A stretch of 64,000 nt of DNA. Source: Acidimicrobiaceae bacterium. Lineage in GTDB: Bacteria; Actinomycetota; Acidimicrobiia; Acidimicrobiales; RAAP-2. Shown here piece by piece: positions 55,673 through 64,000 of the stretch. The DNA lies in assembly GCA_003132205.1 (NCBI GenBank), contig PKWY01000048.1, positions 56,053 to 120,052 of the forward strand, given 5' to 3'. The notes under the pieces are model-generated. The model was not told the DNA's origin. It saw only the letters and a list, made by a program, of their open reading frames with translations, and did not search any database. The translations under genes were made by a program, and so were the position numbers. Each line of letters starts with the position of its first letter. The first letter of the stretch is position 1.

Positions 55673-55774
55673 AACCCTCTCTCGCGCAGTTTCCCACTCA
55701 TCATACGGAGCAGGGGGACTTCACTCTCCTGCAGGCGGAGGGCACCTTCCAAGGCGTGATGGGGGTTCGCCCCG

Positions 55775-56794
55775 CTAGGAAAGCGTGTTCCATTCGTCGT
55801 CGGTCAACCTGCCCAGTCGCTCCATTGAGCTCGGGGCCACGTCCAGAGCGATTCGCACTGAGTCGATGTACGAGACGTGGTCCAGTCCCAAACGACGCCA
55901 AGGCTGAAAGAGCACCCTCGATGGCGTCTGGTTCGAGTAGATGCCCTGGACCAGGACTCCCTCGTTGGATGCGCCCACGACCACCGCGGGGCGGGCCTTG
56001 GACTTCTGTTCGGGCTGATCCGGATCGACTGCGTCGAAGGGAACCTCGACGAGGGCGACCGAGCCGACGACGGGGTGATCGGGGCTGAAGACGGCCAGTT
56101 CGCCCGGCGTGAGAGCGACCCGGCGGCGAGTGACCTGGACTACCGGGATCTCACCAACTGGTGGACTCATCACGCGCGCGGGCTTGGGCTTCTCAACCCG
56201 CTTGGCCTTCACCGGGCGGGCGGGACGAGTTGACGTCACACTCTGCTTCTTCCTCTTCTCCTCCTCACGGCGCGCGCGGCGCTGCTCGCGAACCTCGGCA
56301 TCGACTTCCTTGGGAACGAGGAGCGATGCAGGAGCTGCGACCTCGGGCAGGGGCGGCAGCTGGAGCTCGGTACGTTCCTCGAGCAGGCGGCGGCAGTGCG
56401 CCGCCGCCGGGAATTCCTCGCCAATGGCGAAGGTGAGCAGAGCGACGATGTCGTCGTTCGTCGCACCGTTAGCGAGCATCTGGTCGACCGCGGCGCTCAA
56501 TTGATCGTACGAAGGGGAATCAGCGTGGTCGCCGAGCGCCTCGACCACCTGCTCAAGAGGCGCCAGAGCGAGCAGTTCCAGTATCCCCTTCACCGCCGCG
56601 ATGGGGGCGCTCGATGCGAAGGTCGTGACGTCGCGCCGCTGCTGAAGGGTACGAAGTGGCATTCCCACCACCGCCTGGATCTTGTTGTTTCCCTTCAGAT
56701 TGAGCGAGTCAACCGTGGCGAGAACGGTGGCGTCGTCGATCTTCAAGAGGCCGCGACGAATCATCTCGGTCGTGCTGCTGGTACTGGTGGACAT
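55775..56794 (-). CDS. Two-domain protein with a C-terminal PemK/MazF-like domain
   Basis: 339 residues. The first about 145 are helical and unrecognised (IRRGLLKIDDATVLATVDSL). A charged linker (about 165-215) with Arg, Glu and Lys follows. The last about 110 resemble the PemK/MazF fold: ALVEVPFD, then KARPAVVVGASNEGVLVQGI and FQPWRRLGLDHVSYIDSVRI with a terminal RLGRLTDDEW, in the same order as MazF toxins. No antitoxin gene lies beside it; the N-terminal half could do that or another task. It starts 6 bases after the acyl-CoA dehydrogenase stop (56801). Confidence 0.6.
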   Translation of the reverse strand: MSTSTSSTTEMIRRGLLKIDDATVLATVDSLNLKGNNKIQAVVGMPLRTLQQRRDVTTFASSAPIAAVKGILELLALAPLEQVVEALGDHADSPSYDQLSAAVDQMLANGATNDDIVALLTFAIGEEFPAAAHCRRLLEERTELQLPPLPEVAAPASLLVPKEVDAEVREQRRARREEEKRKKQSVTSTRPARPVKAKRVEKPKPARVMSPPVGEIPVVQVTRRRVALTPGELAVFSPDHPVVGSVALVEVPFDAVDPDQPEQKSKARPAVVVGASNEGVLVQGIYSNQTPSRVLFQPWRRLGLDHVSYIDSVRIALDVAPSSMERLGRLTDDEWNTLS

Positions 56795-56800
56795 TGGTTC

Positions 56801-57943
56801 CTACTTCAAGAGGTACTTGGAAATGACTACCCGCTGCACCTGGTTGGTTCCCTCATAGATCTGCGTAATCTTCGCGTCGCGCATGTAGCGCTCGACCGGG
56901 AACTCCTTGGTGAAGCCGTAGCCACCCAGTAACTGTACGGCATCGGTCGCCACGCTCATCGCGGTGTCGGACGCGAACGACTTGGCCGCCGCTCCCAGGT
57001 ACGTCAACTGATTGTCGGGGTCACCAGTGTCGATCGCCGCGCACGCCCGGTACACCAACGCGCGCGCCGCCTCGGTGCGAATCGCCATGTCGGCCAGCAT
57101 GAATCGCAGGCCCTGCAGCTCGGAAATCGGTGCGCCGAAGGCCTTGCGGCCCTTCATGTAATTGCCCGCGTAGTCGATCGAGGCCTGGGCGATCCCCACC
57201 GCCTGGGCGCCGATGGTCGGGCGCGACCGGTCGAGCGTGTGCATCGCGATCTTGAAGCCTTCACCCTCGGCGCCGATGCGGTGCGAAGCAGGCACGCGCA
57301 CGTCGTTGAAGACCACCTCACCCGTGGGCGAAGCTCGAAGACCCATCTTGTCCTCGTGCCCGGGGAACTCCACTCCCCAACCCTTCTCAACCAGGAAGCA
57401 CGTGATGCCGTGGCTGCGCGCTTCGGGATTCGTGGTCGCGAAGACTGTGTAGGTATCCGAGACGCCGGAGTTCGTGATCCAGTGCTTGGAGCCGTTCAAG
57501 ATGTAGTCGTCACCGTCTCTCACGGCGCTGCAGCGCATTGACGCTACGTCCGATCCGGCGTCGGCCTCTGAGAGGCAGTAACTCGACTGGATCTCACCGG
57601 CGGCGACCCTGGGCAGGTACTCGCGCTTGATCTCCTCGCTGGCGAAGTTCATGACCGGCAGCATGCCGAGCTTTGAGATCAGCACCGTGACCGAAGTCGA
57701 CGCGCACCCGCGCGCAAGCTCCTCGGCCATGATCGCCTGGGTCACCATGTCGGCGCCCGCGCCGCCGTAGGCCTCGGGAATGCCCAGCGACGGAAGCTCC
57801 ATCTCGACGCACGCGTCGAAACTCTCCTGAGGGAATGTCTGCTCGCGGTCGTGGTGAGCAGCGTGCGGGGCGATGCGCTCGTCGACGAAACTGCGCATCA
57901 CGTTTCGAAAAGCGCGCTGTTCGCTGTTCAGGTCAAAACTCAT
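56801..57943 (-). CDS. Short-chain acyl-CoA dehydrogenase
   Basis: 380 residues, FAD enzyme of beta-oxidation. CLSEADAGSDVASM, GSKHWITNSGVSDTY, GLRASPTGEVVFNDVRVP and LLGGYGFTKEFPVERYMRDA are standard; the catalytic Glu is in QIYEGTNQVQR, in contrast to the paralog at 27148. It resembles FadE25-type butyryl/short-chain enzymes. AAGGAA lies 7 bases before the ATG. The MazF-like gene follows after 6 bases. Confidence 0.93.
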   Translation of the reverse strand: MSFDLNSEQRAFRNVMRSFVDERIAPHAAHHDREQTFPQESFDACVEMELPSLGIPEAYGGAGADMVTQAIMAEELARGCASTSVTVLISKLGMLPVMNFASEEIKREYLPRVAAGEIQSSYCLSEADAGSDVASMRCSAVRDGDDYILNGSKHWITNSGVSDTYTVFATTNPEARSHGITCFLVEKGWGVEFPGHEDKMGLRASPTGEVVFNDVRVPASHRIGAEGEGFKIAMHTLDRSRPTIGAQAVGIAQASIDYAGNYMKGRKAFGAPISELQGLRFMLADMAIRTEAARALVYRACAAIDTGDPDNQLTYLGAAAKSFASDTAMSVATDAVQLLGGYGFTKEFPVERYMRDAKITQIYEGTNQVQRVVISKYLLK

Positions 57944-57966
57944 ATTGATTCCTTCGATAGTGGGGG

Positions 57967-58434
57967 CTATAGAGAAGAGTTCGTCGGCAGCAGGATCTGC
58001 TCATCGCTCACGGCGTCGACGAAGCGGCGTTGCGCAACGTAACTGTGGGCCAGTCCGGCGAAGGGGACACAACGTTGATGGCTGACAACGTCGGCTTCAC
58101 GGAGTCTGAAGATGTCCAAGGTGATCAGCACGTCACCAAGAATCGGGCCCCGGCCCGCGAGGCTGGCCCGCTTGGCGGCTACGAGTGCGATACCGGTTTC
58201 AACATCATGACGGTCGTGCTCGTGGGCGAACTTCAACTTGGCGACCTCACGCTGAGCAATGGTGAGCGCAAACCCCTCCCCTGGCGCAGGTGTTCCGTGG
58301 CCAGCGCCACCCGATCGGGTGGGCGAACGTTGGAGCCCGGGCTTTGGGATCCTGGCGAGTTCTGGAGTGGCGGTCGTCATGGTGCGGCGAACCTCGCCCG
58401 CTGCAGGGACTGGGGAAAACGTCGGTTGGGTCAC
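57967..58434 (-). CDS. Conserved-looking hypothetical protein
   Basis: 155 residues, not recognised. The first 50 are Pro/Gly/Ser-rich and probably disordered; the rest has a mixed helical-strand pattern (EVAKLKFAHEHDRHDVETGI, AGRGPILGDVLITLDIFRL, DEQILLP). No signal peptide or membrane segment. GTG 58434 lies 6 bases after TAGTCT. It stands alone between ilvE and the acyl-CoA dehydrogenase gene on the same strand. Confidence 0.6.
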   Translation of the reverse strand: MTQPTFSPVPAAGEVRRTMTTATPELARIPKPGLQRSPTRSGGAGHGTPAPGEGFALTIAQREVAKLKFAHEHDRHDVETGIALVAAKRASLAGRGPILGDVLITLDIFRLREADVVSHQRCVPFAGLAHSYVAQRRFVDAVSDEQILLPTNSSL

Positions 58435-58440
58435 GCTTCG

Positions 58441-58446
58441 AGACTA
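58441..58446 (-). promoter_or_regulatory. -10 element of the gene at 57967, leaderless type
   Basis: TAGTCT, 6 bases before GTG 58434. Confidence 0.45.
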
Positions 58447-58460
58447 TCTCTCGCAGTCAC

Positions 58461-59387
58461 CTACACCCTCGCCAGCCAACTCTCGTACTCGGGAATTCCG
58501 CCGCGCACCGCCCTGTGGTACGTCGTCTGGATCGCCTTCGTGATGGGGCCCGGCCTTCCGTCGCCCACGAGACGGTCGTCCACCGATCCGATCGGAACAA
58601 CTTCCGCCGCGGTTCCGGTGAGGAAGGCCTCGTCGGCGAGGTATAGGTCGTCACGGCGCATCGCCTCGAAGCTCACCTCGTAGCCGAGGTCATTCGCAAT
58701 CTTCACGATGCTCGCCTGGGTGATGCCCCTCAACGCACCCGCTTCGGATGGAGGAGGACTGATCAGCAGGCCGTCACGCACGATGAAAAGGTTCTCGCCG
58801 GTGCACTCGGAGATTCGCGCATCGGGTCCGAGCATGATCGCCTCGTCGTAGCCGGCCTTCAAGGCCTCCACCTTCGCGAGGCTCGAGTTCACGTAGCCGC
58901 CCACCGTCTTCGAGGCCGTTGGCATGGCGTTTGGAGCGTGACGTGTCCACGAGGAGATCTTCATCCTCACCCCGTTCTCTGCGCCCTCGTCACCCAGGTA
59001 CGCCCCCCACGGCCATGCGGCAATCGCCACGTTCACCGGACACGGCAGCGGGTTGATGCCCATTTCGCCGTAGCCCAAGTAGACCAGCGGGCGCAGGTAG
59101 CAGCCGTCTTGGAGATCGTTCTCGCGCACGACGTCCTTGGTCGCCTCGATGAGCTCCTCGAGGCTGAAAGGGACGTCGATCATCAAGATTTTGCAGCTGT
59201 TCAGAAGTCGCTGGATGTGCTCACGGAGGCGAAACACCGCGACGCCGTTGGGGGTCTTGTACGCGCGGATGCCTTCAAACGCTCCGGTGCCGTAGTGCAA
59301 CGTGTGGCTGAGCACGTGCACGTTGGCCTGCTCCCAGTCAACGAGGACTCCGTCCATCCAGATCTTCTTCGTGGGCGTTATAGGCAT
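58461..59387 (-). CDS. ilvE: Branched-chain amino acid aminotransferase
   Basis: PLP enzyme for the last step of leucine, isoleucine and valine synthesis. 308 residues. HYGTGAFEGIRAY, the PLP lysine at 160 in TASKTVGGYVN, ISECTGENLFIV and GITQASI are fold-type IV marks. ATG 59387 directly follows the leuB stop (TAAATG), so leuB and ilvE form one transcript. No attenuator or T-box is visible in front of leuB. Confidence 0.95.
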   Translation of the reverse strand: MPITPTKKIWMDGVLVDWEQANVHVLSHTLHYGTGAFEGIRAYKTPNGVAVFRLREHIQRLLNSCKILMIDVPFSLEELIEATKDVVRENDLQDGCYLRPLVYLGYGEMGINPLPCPVNVAIAAWPWGAYLGDEGAENGVRMKISSWTRHAPNAMPTASKTVGGYVNSSLAKVEALKAGYDEAIMLGPDARISECTGENLFIVRDGLLISPPPSEAGALRGITQASIVKIANDLGYEVSFEAMRRDDLYLADEAFLTGTAAEVVPIGSVDDRLVGDGRPGPITKAIQTTYHRAVRGGIPEYESWLARV

Positions 59388-60407
59388 TTACAACCTCTCA
59401 ATTAGTTGATTCGTGACTCCGACAGTGCCGAGGGCGGCAACGTCACCATGGAATTCTCGCACCGCGCGCGCTATGGCGGACGCCGCCTCTGCTTCGCCCA
59501 GATGTTCAAGCATCAGAACCGCTGATGAGACAGCCGCCAGCGGATTGGCCTTGCCGGTCCCGGCGATGTCGTGGGCGGCGCCGTGCACCGGCTCGAAGAT
59601 CGAGGCGCTCGCGCGCTCGGGGTTCAGGTTGGCGCTCGCGGCGTAGCCGATCCCGCCCGTGACCGCTCCCGCCAAGTCCGAAAGGATGTCACCGAAGAGA
59701 TTGTCGGTGACGATGATGCCGTAACGCTCGGGGCTCTCGACAAGGTAGATGCAGGCGGCATCGACGTGGTTGTAGTCGACGACGACGTTGGGATACTCGG
59801 CGCCGACCTCCTTCACGACGCGGGCCCACAGTTCACCTGAGAACGTCAGCACGTTGGTCTTGTGCACGAGGGTCAGTTTCGGTCGGGCCAGTTTCGCCGC
59901 GCGCTCGAAGGCGTATCGCACGCAGCGCTCGACGCCGAAGCGGGTGTTCACCGAACCCTGGGTCGCGACCTCGTGGGGGGTGCCGTGGCGAAGGACTCCG
60001 CCCTCCCCGGCGTAGGGTCCCTCGGTGTTCTCACGCACGATGGCGAATTCGCAGCCTTCCGCGAGCGAACCAGCCACCCCGCGAAACGGGCGGTAGTTGA
60101 TGTAGAGATCAAGCCCGAAACGCATGCGCAGCAAGAGTCCGCGCTCCAAGACGCCCCCGGGTATCCGGGTGTCCCCGATCGCGGGGCCGATTGCTCCCAA
60201 CAAGATGGCGTCGTAACCACGGAGTTCCTCCAGGGTGGGGTCATCGAGCACGAAGCCGTCAGCGAGGTAGCGGGCCGCCCCCAACACGTAGAGCGTGGTC
60301 TGGATCGCGACGCCGGCGGCACGGACGACCTCGAGTGCGGCGGCGGTGACCTCCGGGCCAATGCCATCGCCCCCGAGCACGGCCACGCGGTACGTGCGTT
60401 GGTTCAT
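59388..60407 (-). CDS. leuB: 3-Isopropylmalate dehydrogenase
   Basis: NAD-dependent oxidative decarboxylation in leucine synthesis. 339 residues. [11 protein letters not shown] near 9-19, [29 protein letters not shown], and the substrate- and metal-binding [14 protein letters not shown] and [18 protein letters not shown] are intact. The frame runs 41 codons further upstream into the greA promoter region; ATG 60407 has GAGGAG upstream and matches the conserved N-terminus. Divergent from greA, whose operon carries leuC and leuD. Confidence 0.95.
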   Translation of the reverse strand: MNQRTYRVAVLGGDGIGPEVTAAALEVVRAAGVAIQTTLYVLGAARYLADGFVLDDPTLEELRGYDAILLGAIGPAIGDTRIPGGVLERGLLLRMRFGLDLYINYRPFRGVAGSLAEGCEFAIVRENTEGPYAGEGGVLRHGTPHEVATQGSVNTRFGVERCVRYAFERAAKLARPKLTLVHKTNVLTFSGELWARVVKEVGAEYPNVVVDYNHVDAACIYLVESPERYGIIVTDNLFGDILSDLAGAVTGGIGYAASANLNPERASASIFEPVHGAAHDIAGTGKANPLAAVSSAVLMLEHLGEAEAASAIARAVREFHGDVAALGTVGVTNQLIERL

Positions 60408-60462
60408 TGGTCTTCGTCTCCTCGTTTCTTCTATTTTGGTCCGCCGCATCGGTGAATGGCAA

Positions 60463-60477
60463 ACCCGCCGGGTTTGA
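60463..60477. repeat. Short inverted repeat between leuB and greA
   Basis: AAACCC-GCC-GGGTTT, a palindrome in the 122-base divergent promoter region of leuB and greA. It could be an operator for leucine control or a chance palindrome; no other copy was found. Confidence 0.3.
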
Positions 60478-60529
60478 GCGGGCGGGGCGGCAGTAGAATT
60501 GGAACTTCTCCAATAGTTGAGGTTGCGCA

Positions 60530-61006
60530 ATGGCGGGCGAAATTCATCGCATCACCCAAGAGACCCTGGACAAGCTTCAAGCCGAGTACCACCACCTGAC
60601 CACGGTCGGGCGCACCGACATCGCCCGGGTCATCGAAGCGGCCCGTCTCCTCGGCGACCTCAGCGAGAACGGCGACTACCACGCCGCGAAGGACCACCAG
60701 GGCAAGATGGAGTCTCGGATCCGCCAGATCGACAACGTGATCAGGAACCACGAGATAGTGGCGCGCGACGAAAACGCCCAGACCGTCCAGCACGCGTCGA
60801 TCGTCCAGGTCGTTTATGAGGGCGACCCCGACGACGACTTCCAGGAGTTCTTCATAGGTTCCATCGAGGAGAAGCCTGATAGCGTCCTCGTTGCGTCGCC
60901 CACGTCGCCCCTCGGCGCGGCCCTTCTCGGCAAGTCCATTGGCGAGGTCGTCAACTACGAGGCGCCCTCGGGGATGCTTCAGGTCAAGATCGTGGGACTT
61001 CGATAG
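60530..61006 (+). CDS. greA: Transcription elongation factor GreA
   Basis: Rescues backtracked RNA polymerase by stimulating transcript cleavage. 158 residues. N-terminal coiled coil ([13 protein letters not shown] to about 75) with acidic tip residues in [17 protein letters not shown], and a C-terminal FKBP-like domain ending in [22 protein letters not shown] about 35 bases upstream is the likely -10 and GAGG 9 bases before the ATG the ribosome site. leuC starts 2 bases after its stop. Confidence 0.94.
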   Translation: MAGEIHRITQETLDKLQAEYHHLTTVGRTDIARVIEAARLLGDLSENGDYHAAKDHQGKMESRIRQIDNVIRNHEIVARDENAQTVQHASIVQVVYEGDPDDDFQEFFIGSIEEKPDSVLVASPTSPLGAALLGKSIGEVVNYEAPSGMLQVKIVGLR

Positions 61007-61008
61007 AC

Positions 61009-62412
61009 GTGGGCCGCACACTCTTCGAGAAGATCTGGGAAGAACACGTGGTTGCGTCGCCCGAAGGCGAACCAACGCTTATCTACATCGACCTGCACCT
61101 GGTCCACGAAGTCACGAGCCCCCAGGCCTTCGACGGCCTGCGTCTCAACGGACGCACCGTGCGTCGTCCGGACCGCACACTCGCGACCGCCGACCACAAC
61201 GTACCGACCGACCCGATCTCGACGCCGGTGAAGGATCCCGTCTCTCGTCGCCAACTGGAGGCGCTCGAAGAGAACTGCCACGAGTTCGGCATCACGGTGT
61301 TCCCCCGGGGCCACGAGAACCAGGGCATCGTCCACGTCATCGGACCCGAGCTCGGCGTCACCCAGCCCGGTATGACCATTGTCTGCGGCGACTCGCACAC
61401 GTCAACCCATGGGGCATTCGGGTCGCTCGCCTTCGGAATCGGCACCAGCGAGGTTGAGCACGTGCTCGCCACGCAAACGCTTCCCCAGCAAAAGGCCAGG
61501 ACCATGGCCGTCATCGTCAACGGCAAGGTTCCGGCTCGCGTGAGCGCGAAGGACATCGTGCTTGCCATCGTCGCCAAACTCGGCACGGGCGGCGGGGCTG
61601 GATACGTGATCGAGTACCGCGGCGAGGCCATAACCGCCCTTTCGATGGAGGGTCGCATGACGATCTGCAACATGAGCATCGAAGCCGGGGCTCGCGCGGG
61701 GCTCGTCGCCGTGGACGAGACCACCATTGACTATTTGCGCGGCCGCCCGGGCGTGCCCGAGGGCGACGAGTTCGAGGCGTTGGCGAATCGCTGGCGCTCG
61801 TACGTGAGCGACGCCGATGCGGAGTTCGACGCCGAATTGACGATCGATGCCTCGCAACTCGTGCCGTTCATCACGTGGGGAACCAATCCGGCCCAGGTTG
61901 TGGCCCTGAGCGGCGCGGTCCCGTCACCTGACGAGTACGACGATCCGGATAAGAGGGACACCACCGAGCGGTCGCTCGCCTACATGGGCCTCGCGCCCGG
62001 CACGCTCGTTCGAGACATCCCGGTGGATGTTGTGTTCATCGGCTCGTGCACGAATTCACGGATCGAGGATCTTCGCGCCGCGGCCGCGGTCGCCAGCGGG
62101 AATCGCGTCGCCGAAGGCGTGCGTGCGCTCGTTGTCCCGGGTTCCCATCGGGTGAAGAAGCAGGCGGAAGAAGAGGGGCTCGACCAAATCTTCCTCGACG
62201 CCGGTTTCGAATGGCGTGAACCGGGCTGTTCGATGTGCCTCGGCATGAATCCCGATCAACTGAAGATGGGCCAGCGCAGTGCCTCCACGTCGAATCGAAA
62301 CTTCGAGGGACGCCAAGGTCGAGGGGGTCGGACCCACCTCGTCTCGCCGGTCGTCGCCGCCGCGACCGCCATCAAGGGACGATTCGCGACGCCGGACGAG
62401 GTTGGATCGTGA
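61009..62412 (+). CDS. leuC: 3-Isopropylmalate dehydratase, large subunit
   Basis: Aconitase-family [4Fe-4S] enzyme. 467 residues. [33 protein letters not shown] and cluster ligands in IGSCTNSR and [10 protein letters not shown] (CxxC) are visible. GTG 61009 follows the greA stop. It overlaps leuD by 4 bases (GTGA). Its cluster presumably comes from the Suf system. Confidence 0.96.
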   Translation: MGRTLFEKIWEEHVVASPEGEPTLIYIDLHLVHEVTSPQAFDGLRLNGRTVRRPDRTLATADHNVPTDPISTPVKDPVSRRQLEALEENCHEFGITVFPRGHENQGIVHVIGPELGVTQPGMTIVCGDSHTSTHGAFGSLAFGIGTSEVEHVLATQTLPQQKARTMAVIVNGKVPARVSAKDIVLAIVAKLGTGGGAGYVIEYRGEAITALSMEGRMTICNMSIEAGARAGLVAVDETTIDYLRGRPGVPEGDEFEALANRWRSYVSDADAEFDAELTIDASQLVPFITWGTNPAQVVALSGAVPSPDEYDDPDKRDTTERSLAYMGLAPGTLVRDIPVDVVFIGSCTNSRIEDLRAAAAVASGNRVAEGVRALVVPGSHRVKKQAEEEGLDQIFLDAGFEWREPGCSMCLGMNPDQLKMGQRSASTSNRNFEGRQGRGGRTHLVSPVVAAATAIKGRFATPDEVGS

Positions 62413-63026
62413 AGCCGGTTCGAATCTTCGAAGGTCACGCCGTTCCCCTCGAGCGCTCCGACGTCGACACTGACCAGATCATTCCATCTGACTGGTTGAA
62501 GCGCGTCGAGCGAACTGGATTCGGGCGAGGACTCTTCAGCGAGTGGCGCGATGATCCCACCTTCGTACTGAACGACCAGAGTTACGTCGGCGCATCGATC
62601 CTGATCGCCGGCCCTCGCTTCGGAACCGGTTCATCGCGCGAACACGCCGTGTGGGCGTTGATGGACTACGGCTTCGTCGCGGTGATTGCCCCTTCGTTCG
62701 GCGACATCTTCCGAAATAACTCATCCAAACAAGGGCTGGTGATTGTCCAGCTGCCCCAAGAGGACGTCGACGAGCTCACCCAGCTCGTCAAGGACGAGCC
62801 GACGCGGCTCATCGTCGTTGACGTCGAACACTTGCGAGTGGAGGTCCCAGAGACAGGTTGGCAGCGGTCGTTCGACCTCGACCCCATGACCCGCGAACGT
62901 TTGCTCAACGGCTGGGACGACATCGGACTCACCATGCGGCGAGAATCAGCGATCACCAACTACGAGGCGACGAGCCACGCTCCGACATTGGCCGGTGTCT
63001 TCGATGAAAACGGGCACACCAGTTAG
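62409..63026 (+). CDS. leuD: 3-Isopropylmalate dehydratase, small subunit
   Basis: Swivel domain partner of LeuC. 205 residues. [30 protein letters not shown] and [17 protein letters not shown] are the conserved blocks that close the active site. GTG 62409 overlaps the leuC stop; the open frame further upstream is a shadow over leuC. Last gene of greA-leuC-leuD. Confidence 0.95.
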   Translation: MKPVRIFEGHAVPLERSDVDTDQIIPSDWLKRVERTGFGRGLFSEWRDDPTFVLNDQSYVGASILIAGPRFGTGSSREHAVWALMDYGFVAVIAPSFGDIFRNNSSKQGLVIVQLPQEDVDELTQLVKDEPTRLIVVDVEHLRVEVPETGWQRSFDLDPMTRERLLNGWDDIGLTMRRESAITNYEATSHAPTLAGVFDENGHTS

Positions 63027-63076
63027 ATCGATCAGTCTCCGCCAAGCGCCCGGCCACGTCGGCGTTGCACAGGGAT

Positions 63077-63829
63077 CTAGTTGGTCGGGCCCCCGGCCAC
63101 GTACAGCACCTGTCCCGACACGAATGACGAACGCTCGTCGGCGAAGAAGGCCACCGCGTTGGCGATGTCCTCGGGTTGGCCCGCTCTGCCCACCGGAATC
63201 TGCTTGACCACTGCGTTCTCAAACTGATCGAATGGGACACCCATCCGCTCGGCTGTTGCGTGCGTCATGGCGGTCACTACGAATCCAGGCGCGACGGCGT
63301 TGACGGTGACGCCGTAACGACCCAGCTCGATCGCGAGCGTCTTGGTGAAGCCCTGCAGGCCCGCCTTCGCCGCCGAGTAGTTCGCCTGTCCGCGATTGCC
63401 CAAGGCCGACGTGCTCGACATGTTGATAATTCGGCCCCATCCGGCCTCGGTCATGAAGCGCTGCGCCCCGCGGCTCATCAGGAACGCGCCGCCGAGATGG
63501 ACGTCCATCACGGTGCGCCAGTCCGACAGGTCCATCTTGAAGAGCAAGTTGTCGCGCAGGACCCCCGCGTTGTTGACCAGTATCAAGGGCGCACCCAAGC
63601 CTTCGGCGACCTTGGCGATCGCTTCGGTCACCGATGCCTCGTCACTCACGTCCGCGCCGACCGCGAGGGCGTTGCGGCCCTTGGCCTTGACGGCGTTGAC
63701 GGTGTCGGCGCAGGCGCCGGCGTCAAGGTCGAGAACGGCGACGTCGTGCCCCTCTTCGGCCAGCCGAACGGCTACGGCCGCTCCAATTCCGCGCGCGGCT
63801 CCGGTTACCAGTGCAACTCGATTCGTCAT
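63077..63829 (-). CDS. fabG: 3-Oxoacyl-[ACP] reductase FabG-like SDR
   Basis: NADPH-dependent short-chain dehydrogenase. 250 residues. TGAARGIG cofactor motif near 10-17, NNAGV, catalytic Ser in INMSSTSA and YSAAKAG (Tyr, Lys), and the NAVAPGFVVT loop are intact. ATG 63829 has AAGGGAGA upstream. The sequence fits FabG, yet SDRs of this type also act as 3-hydroxyacyl-CoA dehydrogenases, which would suit the many acyl-CoA genes nearby. Confidence 0.88.
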   Translation of the reverse strand: MTNRVALVTGAARGIGAAVAVRLAEEGHDVAVLDLDAGACADTVNAVKAKGRNALAVGADVSDEASVTEAIAKVAEGLGAPLILVNNAGVLRDNLLFKMDLSDWRTVMDVHLGGAFLMSRGAQRFMTEAGWGRIINMSSTSALGNRGQANYSAAKAGLQGFTKTLAIELGRYGVTVNAVAPGFVVTAMTHATAERMGVPFDQFENAVVKQIPVGRAGQPEDIANAVAFFADERSSFVSGQVLYVAGGPTN

Positions 63830-64000
63830 GATTCTCCCTTTGCTACGCGTCGTTGAACGCGAATCTGCCATCAGACTCGATATCGACCCCGAAGTCTCCC
63901 TCAGGCCCTTGAGCCATTCAAAAACAATTTAGTCAACAATGTGAAGGCCAAAATGCGCAAGCATTGCTAGCGTGACCCTTCCGACGAATGATCCGAGAAT
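63830..64000. other. Upstream region of fabG and window end
   Basis: AT-richer than its surroundings. On the minus strand TTGACT (about 63931-63936) is a possible -35 for fabG, without a clear -10. On the plus strand TAGCGT (about 63969-63974) and ATG 63989 could begin another gene beyond the edge, but only four codons are visible. Confidence 0.3.

Noticed and set aside
60408..60529. Leucine attenuator or T-box before leuB
   Set aside because: No run of leucine codons, no T-box consensus and no terminator stem with U-tract; only a short palindrome is present.

Overview
The window is a compact, GC-rich stretch of a bacterial chromosome holding mostly core metabolism. Several traits point to the Actinobacteria: a rhamnosyltransferase of mycobacterial WbbL type beside rmlD, an LCP ligase, a SufB/D/C/S/U system, and many genes with a TANNNT -10 hexamer 6-7 bases before the start codon, as in leaderless transcription. 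The ethylmalonyl-CoA pathway genes and several acyl-CoA dehydrogenases would suit a lineage such as the Acidimicrobiia, but no rRNA gene is present to fix the taxonomy. I saw no tRNA, CRISPR array, phage, insertion sequence or replication origin.

Layout. 1-6.3 kb (minus strand): prfB (cut by the window edge), secA, then wbbL-rmlD-birA. 6.4-9.6 kb (plus): biotin-dependent acyl-CoA carboxylase alpha chain, an M20 amidohydrolase and an ABM-domain protein, translationally coupled. 9.6-20.5 kb: coenzyme B12 users and helpers (methylmalonyl-CoA mutase large subunit, cobalamin adenosyltransferase, metH), two RDD membrane proteins, a rhodanese-MoeB protein, an ACC deaminase remnant and pepA. 20.5-24.7 kb (minus): lpd, a 2-oxoacid dehydrogenase E2 and a lipB-lipA fusion, which together make and use lipoyl groups. 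24.8-28.3 kb: rnhA, an Rrf2 regulator, thiE, a hydrolase and an acyl-CoA dehydrogenase. 28.4-37.9 kb: a metallo-beta-lactamase protein and a rearranged suf system, with sufC-sufS-sufU on plus and sufB, then sufD-Rieske-sufC, on minus, so sufC is present twice. 38.1-43.7 kb: a secreted YHYH protein, an S9 peptidase, a probable pseudogene and two divergent enzymes. 43.7-49.4 kb: mutY plus mch, mcd and mcl of the ethylmalonyl-CoA pathway, with a nickel/cobalt permease. 49.6-56.8 kb: envelope and secreted proteins, a broken DHFR-family gene carrying an 8-bp tandem repeat, and a protein with a PemK/MazF-like tail. 56.8-64 kb: acyl-CoA dehydrogenase, ilvE-leuB and greA-leuC-leuD (leucine synthesis), and fabG.

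How the parts fit. Mcl, Mch and Mcd process C5 intermediates of acetyl-CoA assimilation. Propionyl-CoA from that route can pass through the carboxylase and the B12-dependent mutase, and the adenosyltransferase and the permease could supply the cofactor. Some proteins depart from their families at key residues or in domain order (E2, one alpha/beta hydrolase, one acyl-CoA dehydrogenase, the Lgt homologue, MoeB, LipB-LipA). Three genes are degraded. All calls come from reading the sequence by eye; no database search was run.
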